DNA of 64,000 nt. It comes from Draconibacterium sediminis (lineage in GTDB: Bacteria; Bacteroidota; Bacteroidia; Bacteroidales; Prolixibacteraceae). The translations under genes were made by a program, and so were the position numbers. This document shows positions 23,644 through 32,366 of the stretch, piece after piece. How positions within the stretch are numbered: the first letter of the stretch is position 1; every line of letters begins with the position of its first letter. The DNA is taken from assembly GCF_000949475.1 (NCBI RefSeq), contig NZ_JRHC01000001.1:806001-870000 (forward strand), given 5' to 3'. The notes under the pieces were generated by a model. That model saw only the letters and a program-made list of their open reading frames with translations. It was not told the DNA's origin and did no database searches.

Positions 23644-26049
23644 TTATGCCAGAATTTTGCGCAATTTAATTCTCCCCGCTAAGCGTGTTGCAAAAGTTGC
23701 AAAAGCAACTACCGAAACCGATGAAATTGGCATTAAAATGGCAGCTACCACCGGAGAAAGATTTCCGCTGAGGGCAAAGGCAATTCCTACAATATTGTAG
23801 CAAAATGAAATAATGAAGCTGAGTTTTACGATCTTCAGCGAAGTTTTGGTGAAGCGGATAAAATTAGCCAGCTGATTAAACTGTTCGGCTTCCAAAACGG
23901 CGTCGCTGGCCGGCGAAAAATGGTAAACTTTATCGGCAATGGTTAAGGCCACGTCGCTTTGCATTAGCGCACCGGCATCGTTTAAGCCATCACCGGTCAT
24001 CAACACGGTATTTCCTTTGTCTTGTTGCGATTTTATAAACGCAGCTTTATCGCCGGGTTTCTGATTGAAAAGCATGTGCTCACGATCGAAAAATGACGAG
24101 AGGTTTTCAGCTTCAGCATTGTTGTCGCCCGAAATTAGGAAAAGGTTAAAACCTTGTTTCAATGAGCTTAACACGTTTTTAAAACCTGAGCGGTAATGAT
24201 TGCTGATGGTAAAGTGTCCTTTCAGTTCGTCTTCAATCGCTACATATACAACCGATGTTTTTTTCTTTGTTGTGGTTGGTGTATTTGTTACATATTCTTC
24301 CGATCCGATTCGCAGATTCAAGTCATTTACTTTCCCAAAAATCCCCCGCCCGGCAACTTCTACAAAGTGCTCCGGATTATGGTATGCTGATCCGTTGAAC
24401 GATTGCGAAAGCGCTGTACTCAACGGGTGTGTCGATTGACGCGTAAGCGAAAAAACAGCTTCTTTTTCCGATGCCGAAAGTTCTGTTCCTGAATACACCA
24501 CTTTGTTTTGATTGGGCTGAGTTAAGGTGCCTGTTTTGTCAAAAACAATGCTGTTGATGTGCGATAGTTTTTCAATTACATCGGTGTTTTTAATGTACAA
24601 ACCGCGCTTACCAAAAATGCGCATGGTGTTGCCAAAGGTAAACGGAATAGACAACGCCAGGGCACACGGGCAGGCTACAATTAGTACAGCCGTGAATACA
24701 AAAATAGCCGTGTGGTATTCACCCCGAAGCGCCCAAAAAGTAAAGCCAAAAATAGCGATGGCAATTACTATCAGGGTGAAGTATTGGCTAATCCGGTCGG
24801 ACAAGGTTTTTAATGAGTCGCTGGGTTTTTCGTACGATTTATCCTGGTTCCAAAGTTTGGTGAGGTGACTCTGATTTACCTCTTTCTTCACCTTTATCCG
24901 TATAATTCCACCCATTTGTCGTCCGCCGGCGTAAATAAAGTCGCCGGGCTTTTTAACAATTGGTGTCGATTCTCCTGTAACAAAACTGTAATCGATTCGG
25001 CCCTCTCCGTCAACCAGCTCTGCATCTGCCGGAACGAGTTCTTTGTTGCGGATGATCAGTTCATCATCCACTTCAATCTTTTCAATCAGAATGCTCTCTT
25101 CAATCTGTTTATTGATTTTGGTAACCGCAATGGGGAAATACGATTTGTAATTCCGGTCGAACGAAAGCGCTTCGTAGGTTTTGCTTTGGTACCATTTCCC
25201 TACCAACAGGAAAAAAATGAGGCCCGATAAACTGTCGCTGTAACCCGGTCCGCCGGTAAAAATCACTTCGTAACTGGTTACCAGGAAGAGCACAATAATC
25301 CCTAGTGCAATAGGCAGATCGATGCTGATGTTCTTTTTTATCAGGTTTTTAATGGCCGATATGTAGTAGTCGCTGCCACTGTAAAAAGCCACAGGAATGA
25401 CCAAAATATAACTGAGAATACTAAACAACGATTGTAGTTTATCACTCAGTGGTTCGCCGTTAAAATAAGCCGGCAAACTGTAGGTCATTACATTAATAAA
25501 AACAAAACCCGCAACCCCAATTTTATACAAAAGCTTTTTGTACGATTTGTCGTCTTTTTTGTCGCTTAAACTTTGCGACAGATCGGGGATGTAATGAATG
25601 GATGCCAGCAACTCAACCACTTGCCGCAGCGAAATTTCCTTTTCGTCGAAAGTTATGTCTACCTCTTTGCGGGTAAAATTTACAAACGAATGGCGGATTC
25701 CCTTGTGCAGTTTATGCAGATGCTCGAGCAACCAAATACAAGAGGCGCAGTGGATAACGGGCACATAAAATTTTACTTTCGATATGCTGCCTTCAGAAAA
25801 CGAGATCAGCTTTTCCTTTACTTCATCGTTATCAAGAAAAGCATATTTATTGCCGAATTCAGTTATGGTCTCCACCTTTATTCCAGGCGTTTCTTCCAGT
25901 TTGTAGTAGTTGTAAAGTTTGTTTTCGTTTAGCAGCTGGTAAACCGTTTTGCAACCGGTGCAACAAAAATTCAGTTCGTTCCACACCACCGGGTTACTTC
26001 CGCAATCGGCACCACAATGTACACAGTTATTCTCCTCCTTTTTCCCCAT
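23644..26049 (-). CDS. ccoI: Heavy-metal P-type ATPase for cbb3 oxidase assembly
   Basis: 801 residues. An N-terminal cysteine cluster (CVHCGADCG, FCCTGC), a heavy-metal-associated domain with HCASCIWLLEHL, eight membrane helices, the transport motif ACPCALALS, the phosphorylation site FDKTGTLTQ and the hinge TGDGLNDAGAL. CcoI/FixI exports copper for the binuclear centre of cbb3 oxidase. It lies at the end of the cco cluster, 20 bases after the TauE-like gene, which supports CcoI over a general copper exporter. Confidence 0.92.
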   Translation of the reverse strand: MGKKEENNCVHCGADCGSNPVVWNELNFCCTGCKTVYQLLNENKLYNYYKLEETPGIKVETITEFGNKYAFLDNDEVKEKLISFSEGSISKVKFYVPVIHCASCIWLLEHLHKLHKGIRHSFVNFTRKEVDITFDEKEISLRQVVELLASIHYIPDLSQSLSDKKDDKSYKKLLYKIGVAGFVFINVMTYSLPAYFNGEPLSDKLQSLFSILSYILVIPVAFYSGSDYYISAIKNLIKKNISIDLPIALGIIVLFLVTSYEVIFTGGPGYSDSLSGLIFFLLVGKWYQSKTYEALSFDRNYKSYFPIAVTKINKQIEESILIEKIEVDDELIIRNKELVPADAELVDGEGRIDYSFVTGESTPIVKKPGDFIYAGGRQMGGIIRIKVKKEVNQSHLTKLWNQDKSYEKPSDSLKTLSDRISQYFTLIVIAIAIFGFTFWALRGEYHTAIFVFTAVLIVACPCALALSIPFTFGNTMRIFGKRGLYIKNTDVIEKLSHINSIVFDKTGTLTQPNQNKVVYSGTELSASEKEAVFSLTRQSTHPLSTALSQSFNGSAYHNPEHFVEVAGRGIFGKVNDLNLRIGSEEYVTNTPTTTKKKTSVVYVAIEDELKGHFTISNHYRSGFKNVLSSLKQGFNLFLISGDNNAEAENLSSFFDREHMLFNQKPGDKAAFIKSQQDKGNTVLMTGDGLNDAGALMQSDVALTIADKVYHFSPASDAVLEAEQFNQLANFIRFTKTSLKIVKLSFIISFCYNIVGIAFALSGNLSPVVAAILMPISSVSVVAFATFATRLAGRIKLRKILA

Positions 26050-26069
26050 TTCCCAAGATCCTTTTTCTG

Positions 26070-26831
26070 CTAATCTACTTTACAGCAATCTCCTTTTGTT
26101 TCAGTATGCATTGTTGCACTTTCTTTTTCCAGACTTTTTTCAAATTTCTGCTCAATTTTTTGTTTTGGCGGACTCAAATAGGGGATGCCCAAACTTAATC
26201 CGCGCAATACAAACAAAATTCCAACCACAACAACCAATATAGGAATTAATTTGTTGATTCTTTTTCGTACCGCTAAACTCAGTACGTTTCCTGCCAGCGA
26301 GATGGCCAGCAGCATGGGGATAGTTCCCAAACCAAACAGGATCATATACAACGATCCTTCGGCAATACCGCCTGTGCCGATGGCTCCGGCAATGGCCATG
26401 TAAACCAACCCACACGGAAGTAAACCATTAAGCATGCCAATAAAAAACAGACTTTGGAAAGAGCGGATCGAGAACATTTCACCGATTTTCTTTTTCAGTT
26501 TACCCACTGCCGAAAACCAGCTTTTATCCATCTTGTACTGATTTTTGAACAATGTGGGAAACAGCACCGAAATGATCATCAAAGCTCCCATAATCACCGA
26601 TACCTTTTGCTGAAATCCGATGAGTTGAAGACCTTGTCCGAGAAGCCCGAAAATAGCTCCCATCATTCCGTAGGTTAAGGTGCGCCCCAGGTTATAAAGG
26701 GTTCCTCCGAATATTTTTTGCGGAACGGTGTTGCCATGTAGTGGCAAAGCAATGGCGATTGGTCCACACATTCCGGCACAGTGAAAACTGCCCATCAATC
26801 CTAAAATAAGTGCTGATATAAAAATGGTCAT
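26070..26831 (-). CDS. Sulfite exporter TauE/SafE-type (CcoH-adjacent) membrane protein
   Basis: 253 residues with six helices, opening ISALILGLMGSFHCAGMCGPIAIALPL. GSFHCxGMCGP is the conserved motif of the DsbD/UreH-like transmembrane family found in cbb3 loci, thought to help copper delivery to the oxidase. LLPCGLVYMAIAGAIGTGG is the second half-motif. The C-terminal tail ends KGDCCKVD and could bind metal (inference). It sits between ccoH and ccoI, as in other Bacteroidota. Confidence 0.82.
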   Translation of the reverse strand: MTIFISALILGLMGSFHCAGMCGPIAIALPLHGNTVPQKIFGGTLYNLGRTLTYGMMGAIFGLLGQGLQLIGFQQKVSVIMGALMIISVLFPTLFKNQYKMDKSWFSAVGKLKKKIGEMFSIRSFQSLFFIGMLNGLLPCGLVYMAIAGAIGTGGIAEGSLYMILFGLGTIPMLLAISLAGNVLSLAVRKRINKLIPILVVVVGILFVLRGLSLGIPYLSPPKQKIEQKFEKSLEKESATMHTETKGDCCKVD

Positions 26832-26881
26832 GGCGCTATTGATTTGAACAAAAGGTTGTAATTGATTTAAAGGTAGTAAAT

Positions 26882-27322
26882 TTACTGAATATTTACCGGG
26901 CGGTCGATTTCATATCGTAAACCGTTGGTATACCATGTGAATTTTAGAATGTACCGGCCGGCTATCAATTCGGTTTTTGGGAATTGGACCAGAGTGTTTC
27001 CCGCTAAAATTTTGCACCTGATATCTTTTGTATAATCCGACGGGCGATACAATTGCATATTGCCGGAATCGATTTTTGTCGCCAGATTATTCTCAATATT
27101 GACTATCAATGCCTCGTTGTTAAGGTTCACATCAAACGACCGGGAATATGGTTTCGAGCGGGCATTTACATTCATCTGTTCGGTGTGATCAACACCTTTT
27201 TCGTAATAATTTTTATGCACCAGGTTTACCGGTTGGCGCACTGCAAATACAATAAAAACAGCCGATCCGGCTAAAAACAACGCCAGAAAAAGAAATATCC
27301 CTGTTCCCCAATTAAACTTCAT
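26882..27322 (-). CDS. ccoH: FixH/CcoH family protein
   Basis: 146 residues: one N-terminal helix (about 7-29) and a periplasmic beta-domain. It contains VFAVRQPVNLVHKNYYEKGVDHTEQMN, the FixH signature (a helix followed by LVxxxYYExG). CcoH interacts with cbb3 subunits and stabilises the complex. It is 76 bases from ccoG and 50 from the TauE-like gene; the gap at 27365-27393 holds ACTG-type low-complexity repeats. Confidence 0.85.
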   Translation of the reverse strand: MKFNWGTGIFLFLALFLAGSAVFIVFAVRQPVNLVHKNYYEKGVDHTEQMNVNARSKPYSRSFDVNLNNEALIVNIENNLATKIDSGNMQLYRPSDYTKDIRCKILAGNTLVQFPKTELIAGRYILKFTWYTNGLRYEIDRPVNIQ

Positions 27323-27364
27323 TTGTTTTCTTTTTTATTATTCCTGTTTCCTTCTTTATTTTTT

Positions 27365-27393
27365 ACTGAAAAACTGCGACTGTCAACTGTCAG
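27365..27393. repeat. ACTG-type low-complexity repeat, third copy
   Basis: Between ccoG and ccoH the spacer has ACTGAAAAACTGCGACTGTC and AACTGTCAG. The run CTGCGACTG is shared with 11196-11234. It belongs to the same dispersed family as 694-768. Confidence 0.5.
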
Positions 27394-27398
27394 CTTCT

Positions 27399-28760
27399 TT
27401 ATGGCCCTACAAAACTGGCTTTATAGGTTTCAATTAATTCATTATTGCTGAAAACTCCAAACTCAACCTCGGTTTTGTCACTCGTAACTTCGCTTTTAGG
27501 CAAGAAAAGAATAAATGTTGATTCGTACATATCCTGATCTTTCAAAATTATCGTGTTTCCGGCCATTTGAATTTTGCCATCATGAGAGATAACACGCAAT
27601 TCAAGCGGAAGTTCGTCGTGTGTTTTATTTACTATTTTAATGTTGTAAACGTTCGATAAAGTTGTGTCCTGCTCCTGGTAAAGTAAACCCGGCGAGCGTA
27701 AAATAGTCGTTTCCAGTACCGGTCTCGAAAACAGTGTGTAAACAAAAAATGAGAAAATAAATAGCAGCACAACCGAATAGGCCCGGTTACGTGCATTCCA
27801 TATTGAATTTTGCTGACCTTTTATTTGCGCTTCAGAAGCGTAACGAATTAAACCCGGCGGTTTTCCGGTAACATGCATAATTTTGTTACACTGATCGATA
27901 CAGGCTGTGCAGTTAATACATTCCAGCTGCGAGCCGTTGCGGATATCGATACCCGTTGGGCACACCGAAATACACTGTTTACAATCGGTACAATCACCAT
28001 CGCCCTGCCCGCCACGAGGTTCGCCCCGCACATAATCGTAAGTAACAGCTATTGATTTCGAGTCGAGCAAAACACCCTGCATACGTCCGTAAGGACAAAC
28101 CATAGTGCAAATTTGCTCACGGAAAAACGAATACACCCAATAAAAGAATGCCGAAACCAGCAGCATAACCAAAAAACCAGAAATGTTTTGACTGATCGGT
28201 TCCCGTATCATTTCAAGCCAACGATCGCTGCCAATAAACCACATCAGAAAAACATTGGTCATGGCAACCGAGATAAGCATGAAAATACCGTGTTTCAGCG
28301 TTTTCTTAACAATTTTTTTTGTGGTCCACGGACTGTTGTCGAGTTTATGACGCTCGCGGTAATCGCCTTCAATCAGGTATTCGATTTTGCGAAACACCAT
28401 TTCCAGAAATATGGTTTGCGGGCAAGTCCAACCGCACCACAGCCGGCCAAAAGTTACCGTAAACAACACTACAAAAAGAACAAACGAGAGCATTAAAAGT
28501 GCCAGGATAAAGGTATCCTGTGCCCAAAAAATGGCTCCGAAAATGATAAATTTCCGGTGGGCAATATCAAGTAAAATCAGTGGATTGCCGTTTACCCGAA
28601 TAAATGGTACTCCAACCCAGAACAACAATAAAATGTAGCTAACGATGGTTCGGCGGTTAAACCATTTTCCCGAAGGCTTTTTGGCATATATCCATTTTCG
28701 TCCGCCCCGCTCGTTCCAGTTTATGGGGTAGTCTCTGAAGTCGAGTTTTTGATTTGCCAT
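27399..28760 (-). CDS. ccoG: Cytochrome c oxidase accessory protein CcoG (4Fe-4S ferredoxin)
   Basis: 453 residues from the ATG of MANQKLDFRDYPIN; the longer frame adds 16 residues without family support. Five membrane helices precede a ferredoxin domain with CTDCKQCISVCPTG and CINCTACIDQC, after CPYGRMQGVLLD; a C-terminal Ig-like domain follows. RdxA/CcoG/FixG reduces copper for cbb3 assembly. Located next to ccoP, in the normal order. Confidence 0.93.
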   Translation of the reverse strand: MANQKLDFRDYPINWNERGGRKWIYAKKPSGKWFNRRTIVSYILLLFWVGVPFIRVNGNPLILLDIAHRKFIIFGAIFWAQDTFILALLMLSFVLFVVLFTVTFGRLWCGWTCPQTIFLEMVFRKIEYLIEGDYRERHKLDNSPWTTKKIVKKTLKHGIFMLISVAMTNVFLMWFIGSDRWLEMIREPISQNISGFLVMLLVSAFFYWVYSFFREQICTMVCPYGRMQGVLLDSKSIAVTYDYVRGEPRGGQGDGDCTDCKQCISVCPTGIDIRNGSQLECINCTACIDQCNKIMHVTGKPPGLIRYASEAQIKGQQNSIWNARNRAYSVVLLFIFSFFVYTLFSRPVLETTILRSPGLLYQEQDTTLSNVYNIKIVNKTHDELPLELRVISHDGKIQMAGNTIILKDQDMYESTFILFLPKSEVTSDKTEVEFGVFSNNELIETYKASFVGP

Positions 28761-28827
28761 ATGTTCAATTTGCAGATAAAAAAGATGGGAAACACTGTTC
28801 CCCACCATTTTTCGAGGTATTTATTTT

Positions 28828-29400
28828 CTATTCACATTTTTCTCCTTGCGGCTCCTTGGCATTGGCCGGATTTGTTCCTCTAAGAGTCATTATATAACTG
28901 GCCACTTTTTGGATTTTCTCGTCGCTCATTTGCGTTTTATAAGCGGTCATTCCTTTTGCCGGCACACCTTCTTTTATGGTATGAAACGCGCTTTCGAAAT
29001 CGCATCCGTGCAGCGTGTAATCATCCGTTAGGTTGGGGCCGATCGCATTTCCTTCACCATTCATTCCGTGGCAGGCCATACAGGCCAAATCGGTGTAAAT
29101 TTGCTTTCCTTCAGCAATCGATTCTTCATCGGTAAAAGCCACAAGATCTTCAGCAGAGATTGACGCAATTTGGTATTTTTCGTCGTGCTTCATTGATTTG
29201 TGCGCATATTCTTCATCCTGCAGGTTGCCTTCTTTTAACCAGAAATAGTAAGCTCCGTAAATAATCGACCAGCCGATGGTAATGTAGAATAACATCATTA
29301 TCCATCGTGGCGGCGGATTATCCAACTCCTTAATCCCGTCGTAATCGTGATCCATCAGGTGCTCATCCTGCTCCAATATTTGTTTATTTTTATCTGACAT
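28828..29400 (-). CDS. ccoP: cbb3 oxidase subunit III, single-haem CcoP
   Basis: 190 residues. The FixP_N region HDYDGIKELDNPPPRW precedes one membrane helix (about 34-53), and one cytochrome c domain has CMACH at 107-111. Usual CcoP has two haems of this kind; here only one is present, and a paralogous haem domain is fused to the C-terminus of ccoNO. The segments KGMTAYKTQMSDEKI here and KGMVPYKTQFSEKQI in ccoNO show they are relatives. Confidence 0.9.
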   Translation of the reverse strand: MSDKNKQILEQDEHLMDHDYDGIKELDNPPPRWIMMLFYITIGWSIIYGAYYFWLKEGNLQDEEYAHKSMKHDEKYQIASISAEDLVAFTDEESIAEGKQIYTDLACMACHGMNGEGNAIGPNLTDDYTLHGCDFESAFHTIKEGVPAKGMTAYKTQMSDEKIQKVASYIMTLRGTNPANAKEPQGEKCE

Positions 29401-29411
29401 AGCTGTATTTT

Positions 29412-29600
29412 TTAAGAATTGATATCGCGAGAATCGCCATCTGTTAGAATAGAGTTCTTTATATCTTCCATTTCCTGGTTTGGAATGCGCATGGTTCGAA
29501 TAAAGATTACGATAAAGAGCAATACAAAAATGAGTAATCCGACGATGTAAAAAATCTGGATTCCTTCGATACTTGTTAATAGATTACTTACGATCTTCAT
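29412..29600 (-). CDS. ccoQ: CcoQ-like small membrane subunit
   Basis: 62 residues with one helix (about 16-35, FYIVGLLIFVLLFIVIFIRTM) and an acidic tail. Its size, single helix and position between ccoNO (one base away) and ccoP (11 bases) fit CcoQ, a small stabilising subunit of cbb3. Sequence identity in this family is low, so position is the main evidence. Confidence 0.75.
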   Translation of the reverse strand: MKIVSNLLTSIEGIQIFYIVGLLIFVLLFIVIFIRTMRIPNQEMEDIKNSILTDGDSRDINS

Positions 29601-29601
29601 T

Positions 29602-32067
29602 TTACTTGTTTTGCAGAGTTGTTAATACGTAGCTTGTAAGCTGTGTAATCTGTTTTTCGGAAAATTGCGTTTTATAAGGCACCATTCCCTTAGCTACATT
29701 TCCTTCTGAAATTGAATGGAACACTTCCTCAGGAGAGTTGCCGTGCAGCCACTCATCATCAACAAGGCTTGGGAATGTTGCGACTCCCTTTCCTTCCGGG
29801 CCGTGACAAACTACGCAGGTTGTCTGGAACATTTTCTCGCCGGCAGCCAGATCTTCAGCACTTGTTAAAAGCTTAACTTCTTTTTGATCGGTAGCCTCAG
29901 TGAATGATTCAGAATGTAATTCTACCTGGGCTACTTCCGGCTGCTCCGAAATGTCTTTTCCCAGTTTGTGCATGTAGGCGATCATTGCCACGATTTGTTT
30001 TTTCGCATCAGTTTCAATACCCGAAGCTTTTAGGTCGGCAACAATACCTTCGGCTTGTGCCAGGTAATCGTCAACAGCTTTTTCGTCGTATCCTTCGGGG
30101 TAAGGAACGCCAAGTGTTTGCATGGCCCTGATCTTTTTCGGTGTTTGCGAAAGATCGGTATTTTTAACCGCCAGCCACGCATAATTCGGCATTATCGACT
30201 GTTCGTTCATCTTTTGCGGATCCATAAAATGGTTGTAGTGCCATGCCGCATTTTTGTACATCGGGCCGCCAACCACTCCGGCGCGCGCCAAATCGGGACC
30301 GGTACGTTTCGATCCCCACTGGAACGGATAGTCGTAAACGAATTCTCCGATTTTTGAGTACTCGCCGTAACGATCGGTTTCCCAACGGAACGGGCGAACC
30401 ATTTGCGAGTGACACACATAACAACCTTCTTTTACATAAAGGTCGCGGCCTTCGAGTTCAAGCGGTGTATATGGTTTTACCGATTCGATGGTTGGTACGT
30501 TCGATTTTATAAATATCATCGGGATGATCTCAACAGCTCCACCAATAGCCAGTGCAATAAATACGAGGATAGAGAAACGAACACCTTTTCTTTCCATCCA
30601 ACGGTGTACGGTTTCTTTCATCGGGTTGCGGGCTCCGGCCAATACAAGGGCAGGTGCTTCGGCAGCTTCGTCGTTAACAAAACTTCCGGCAGCCATTGTT
30701 TTTGCCAGGTTGTAAACCATAATAAGGAATCCAACCAGGAAGAGAATTCCGGCAAAAATACGAGCTACGTACATCGGAATCAGCTGGGTTACTGTTTCCA
30801 GGAAGTTCGGGTACTGAAGGAAACCTTCCTCGGTGAAGTTTCTCCACATTAACCATTGTGTTACGGCAGCCCAATAAAGCGGGATGGCATAAACCAAAAT
30901 GGCCAGTGTTGACAACCAAAAGTGTGTATTGGCTAATTTCTCGGAGAATAGTTTTGTTTTAAACAGTTTTGGTACCAGCCAGTAAAGCATACCAAATACA
31001 AGACCGCCGTTCCAGCCCATACCTCCAATGTGTACGTGAGCGATGGTCCAGTCGGTAAAGTGGGTAATTTGGTTTACTGATTTCAGCGACATCATCGGCC
31101 CTTCGAAAGTTGACATACCGTAAGCCGTTACGGCCACAACCATAAACTTAAGTGCGGCACTATCGCGAACACGATCCCAGGCGCCACGCAGGGTGAGCAA
31201 ACCGTTTATCATACCACCCCAGCTTGGGGCAATAAGCATTATCGAGAACGTGGTTCCCAAAGCCTGAGCCCAGTTTGGCAAAGCCTGGTATAACAAGTGG
31301 TGTGGCCCTGCCCACATGTACAAAAATATAAGCGACCAAAAGTGAATAATCGACAGTTTGTACGAATAAATCGGGCGGTTAGCTGCTTTTGGCAGGTAGT
31401 AGTACATTAAACCAAGGAACGGTGTTGTTAGGAAAAATGCTACAGCATTGTGACCGTACCACCATTGTACCACCGCATCTTGCGCACCGGCATAAATGGA
31501 GTAACTTTTAAACAGCGAGATAGGCAGTTCAAAAGAGTTTACCACGTGCAACATGGCCACGCCAAGAAAAGTTGCCAGGTACCACCAAATGGCTGCATAA
31601 ATGTGCTGAACCCGGCGAACAACAATTGTCCCGATCATGTTCCAACCAAAAACTACCCAAATTAGGGTAATCAAAATATCAATTGGCCATTCCAGTTCGG
31701 CATATTCTTTCGAGGTGGTAAATCCGGCCAGCAGCGTAACGGCTGCCAGTACAATAATGAGTTGCCAGCCCCAAAAGTGTATCTTACTTAAGGTATCGCT
31801 AAACATCCGGGTTTTTAGCAATTTCTGCATCGAGTAATACACTCCGGCAAAAATGGCATTTCCCACAAATGCAAAAATTATGGCATTGGTATGCAGTGGC
31901 CTCACCCTGCCAAAAGTGGTATATTCCAGACCAAAGTTGAATATAGGAAAGGCCAGCTGTGCCGCAGCAAGGATGCCCACCAGTACGCCAACAACACCCC
32001 AAACCAGTGTAGCCAGTATAAACAACTTAACTATTTTGTTGTCGTAATTAAATTTTTGATTTTCCAT
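29602..32067 (-). CDS. ccoNO: cbb3 oxidase CcoN-CcoO fusion with an extra cytochrome c domain
   Basis: 821 residues. CcoN part (about 1-480): 12 helices with GHNAVAFFLTTPFLG, HIGGMGWNGGLVFGMLYW and the histidine ligands of haem b, haem b3 and CuB. CcoO part (about 505-720): a helix then GCYVCHSQMVRPF, haem site near 547. A third domain (736-821) has CVVCHGPEGKG at 751-755 and resembles CcoP. The fusion of N and O is known in Bacteroidota; the added haem domain is why the protein is about 100 residues longer. It is the proton-pumping catalytic core of a high-affinity oxidase. Confidence 0.93.
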   Translation of the reverse strand: MENQKFNYDNKIVKLFILATLVWGVVGVLVGILAAAQLAFPIFNFGLEYTTFGRVRPLHTNAIIFAFVGNAIFAGVYYSMQKLLKTRMFSDTLSKIHFWGWQLIIVLAAVTLLAGFTTSKEYAELEWPIDILITLIWVVFGWNMIGTIVVRRVQHIYAAIWWYLATFLGVAMLHVVNSFELPISLFKSYSIYAGAQDAVVQWWYGHNAVAFFLTTPFLGLMYYYLPKAANRPIYSYKLSIIHFWSLIFLYMWAGPHHLLYQALPNWAQALGTTFSIMLIAPSWGGMINGLLTLRGAWDRVRDSAALKFMVVAVTAYGMSTFEGPMMSLKSVNQITHFTDWTIAHVHIGGMGWNGGLVFGMLYWLVPKLFKTKLFSEKLANTHFWLSTLAILVYAIPLYWAAVTQWLMWRNFTEEGFLQYPNFLETVTQLIPMYVARIFAGILFLVGFLIMVYNLAKTMAAGSFVNDEAAEAPALVLAGARNPMKETVHRWMERKGVRFSILVFIALAIGGAVEIIPMIFIKSNVPTIESVKPYTPLELEGRDLYVKEGCYVCHSQMVRPFRWETDRYGEYSKIGEFVYDYPFQWGSKRTGPDLARAGVVGGPMYKNAAWHYNHFMDPQKMNEQSIMPNYAWLAVKNTDLSQTPKKIRAMQTLGVPYPEGYDEKAVDDYLAQAEGIVADLKASGIETDAKKQIVAMIAYMHKLGKDISEQPEVAQVELHSESFTEATDQKEVKLLTSAEDLAAGEKMFQTTCVVCHGPEGKGVATFPSLVDDEWLHGNSPEEVFHSISEGNVAKGMVPYKTQFSEKQITQLTSYVLTTLQNK

Positions 32068-32078
32068 GAGTTGGATAA

Positions 32079-32270
32079 TTATTTTTTATTATTCTTTTTT
32101 TCTTCATTGATTTCAGATTCCGATTCCACATCGTCGTCGTCAAAAAGCATCCGCATCGATGGAGTTTCGTTATCATCATACTGCCCCGATCGGACCGACC
32201 AGATAAAAGCGCCCAAAAAAATGAGTGCCACCAGTAAACTTACTCCTATAAGCAGATAAAAAATGTTCAT
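32079..32270 (-). CDS. ccoS: cbb3 oxidase assembly protein CcoS
   Basis: 63 residues from the ATG of MNIFYLLIGVSLLVALIFL; the longer frame adds eight residues and lies in the shared leader. One helix, then FIWSVRSGQYDDNETPSMRM, the CcoS signature (W-x-VRSGQYDD). CcoS is needed to insert haem and copper into cbb3. It is the first gene of the cco operon, 11 bases before ccoNO. Its leader is shared with the glycerophosphodiesterase gene at 59640. Confidence 0.9.
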   Translation of the reverse strand: MNIFYLLIGVSLLVALIFLGAFIWSVRSGQYDDNETPSMRMLFDDDDVESESEINEEKKNNKK

Positions 32271-32366
32271 CTTATTAAAACTGTTCTTTTTCAAACGTAT
32301 AAGATGGAACTACCATGATTTCAATTCTATGTATAAATGATAAAAGTTTTATCATGGTCGTTTCAT
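32271..32366 (-). promoter_or_regulatory. Leader element upstream of ccoS, shared with the gene at 59640
   Basis: Reading on the minus strand, ATGAAACGACCATG, then a variable middle, then AGTTCCATCTTAT, and a similar run to TTTTAATAAGATG at the start codon. The leader at 59641-59738 has the same blocks in the same order, with 28 bases between the AGTTCCATCTTAT block and the start codon in both. The variable middle here contains the palindrome TGATAAAACTTTTATCA (32338-32354). Function unknown: promoter, RNA leader or repeat. Confidence 0.55.

Noticed and set aside
32338-32354. FNR box upstream of the cbb3 operon
   Set aside because: TGATAAAACTTTTATCA is a perfect palindrome but the half-sites are nine bases apart, not four as in an FNR box.
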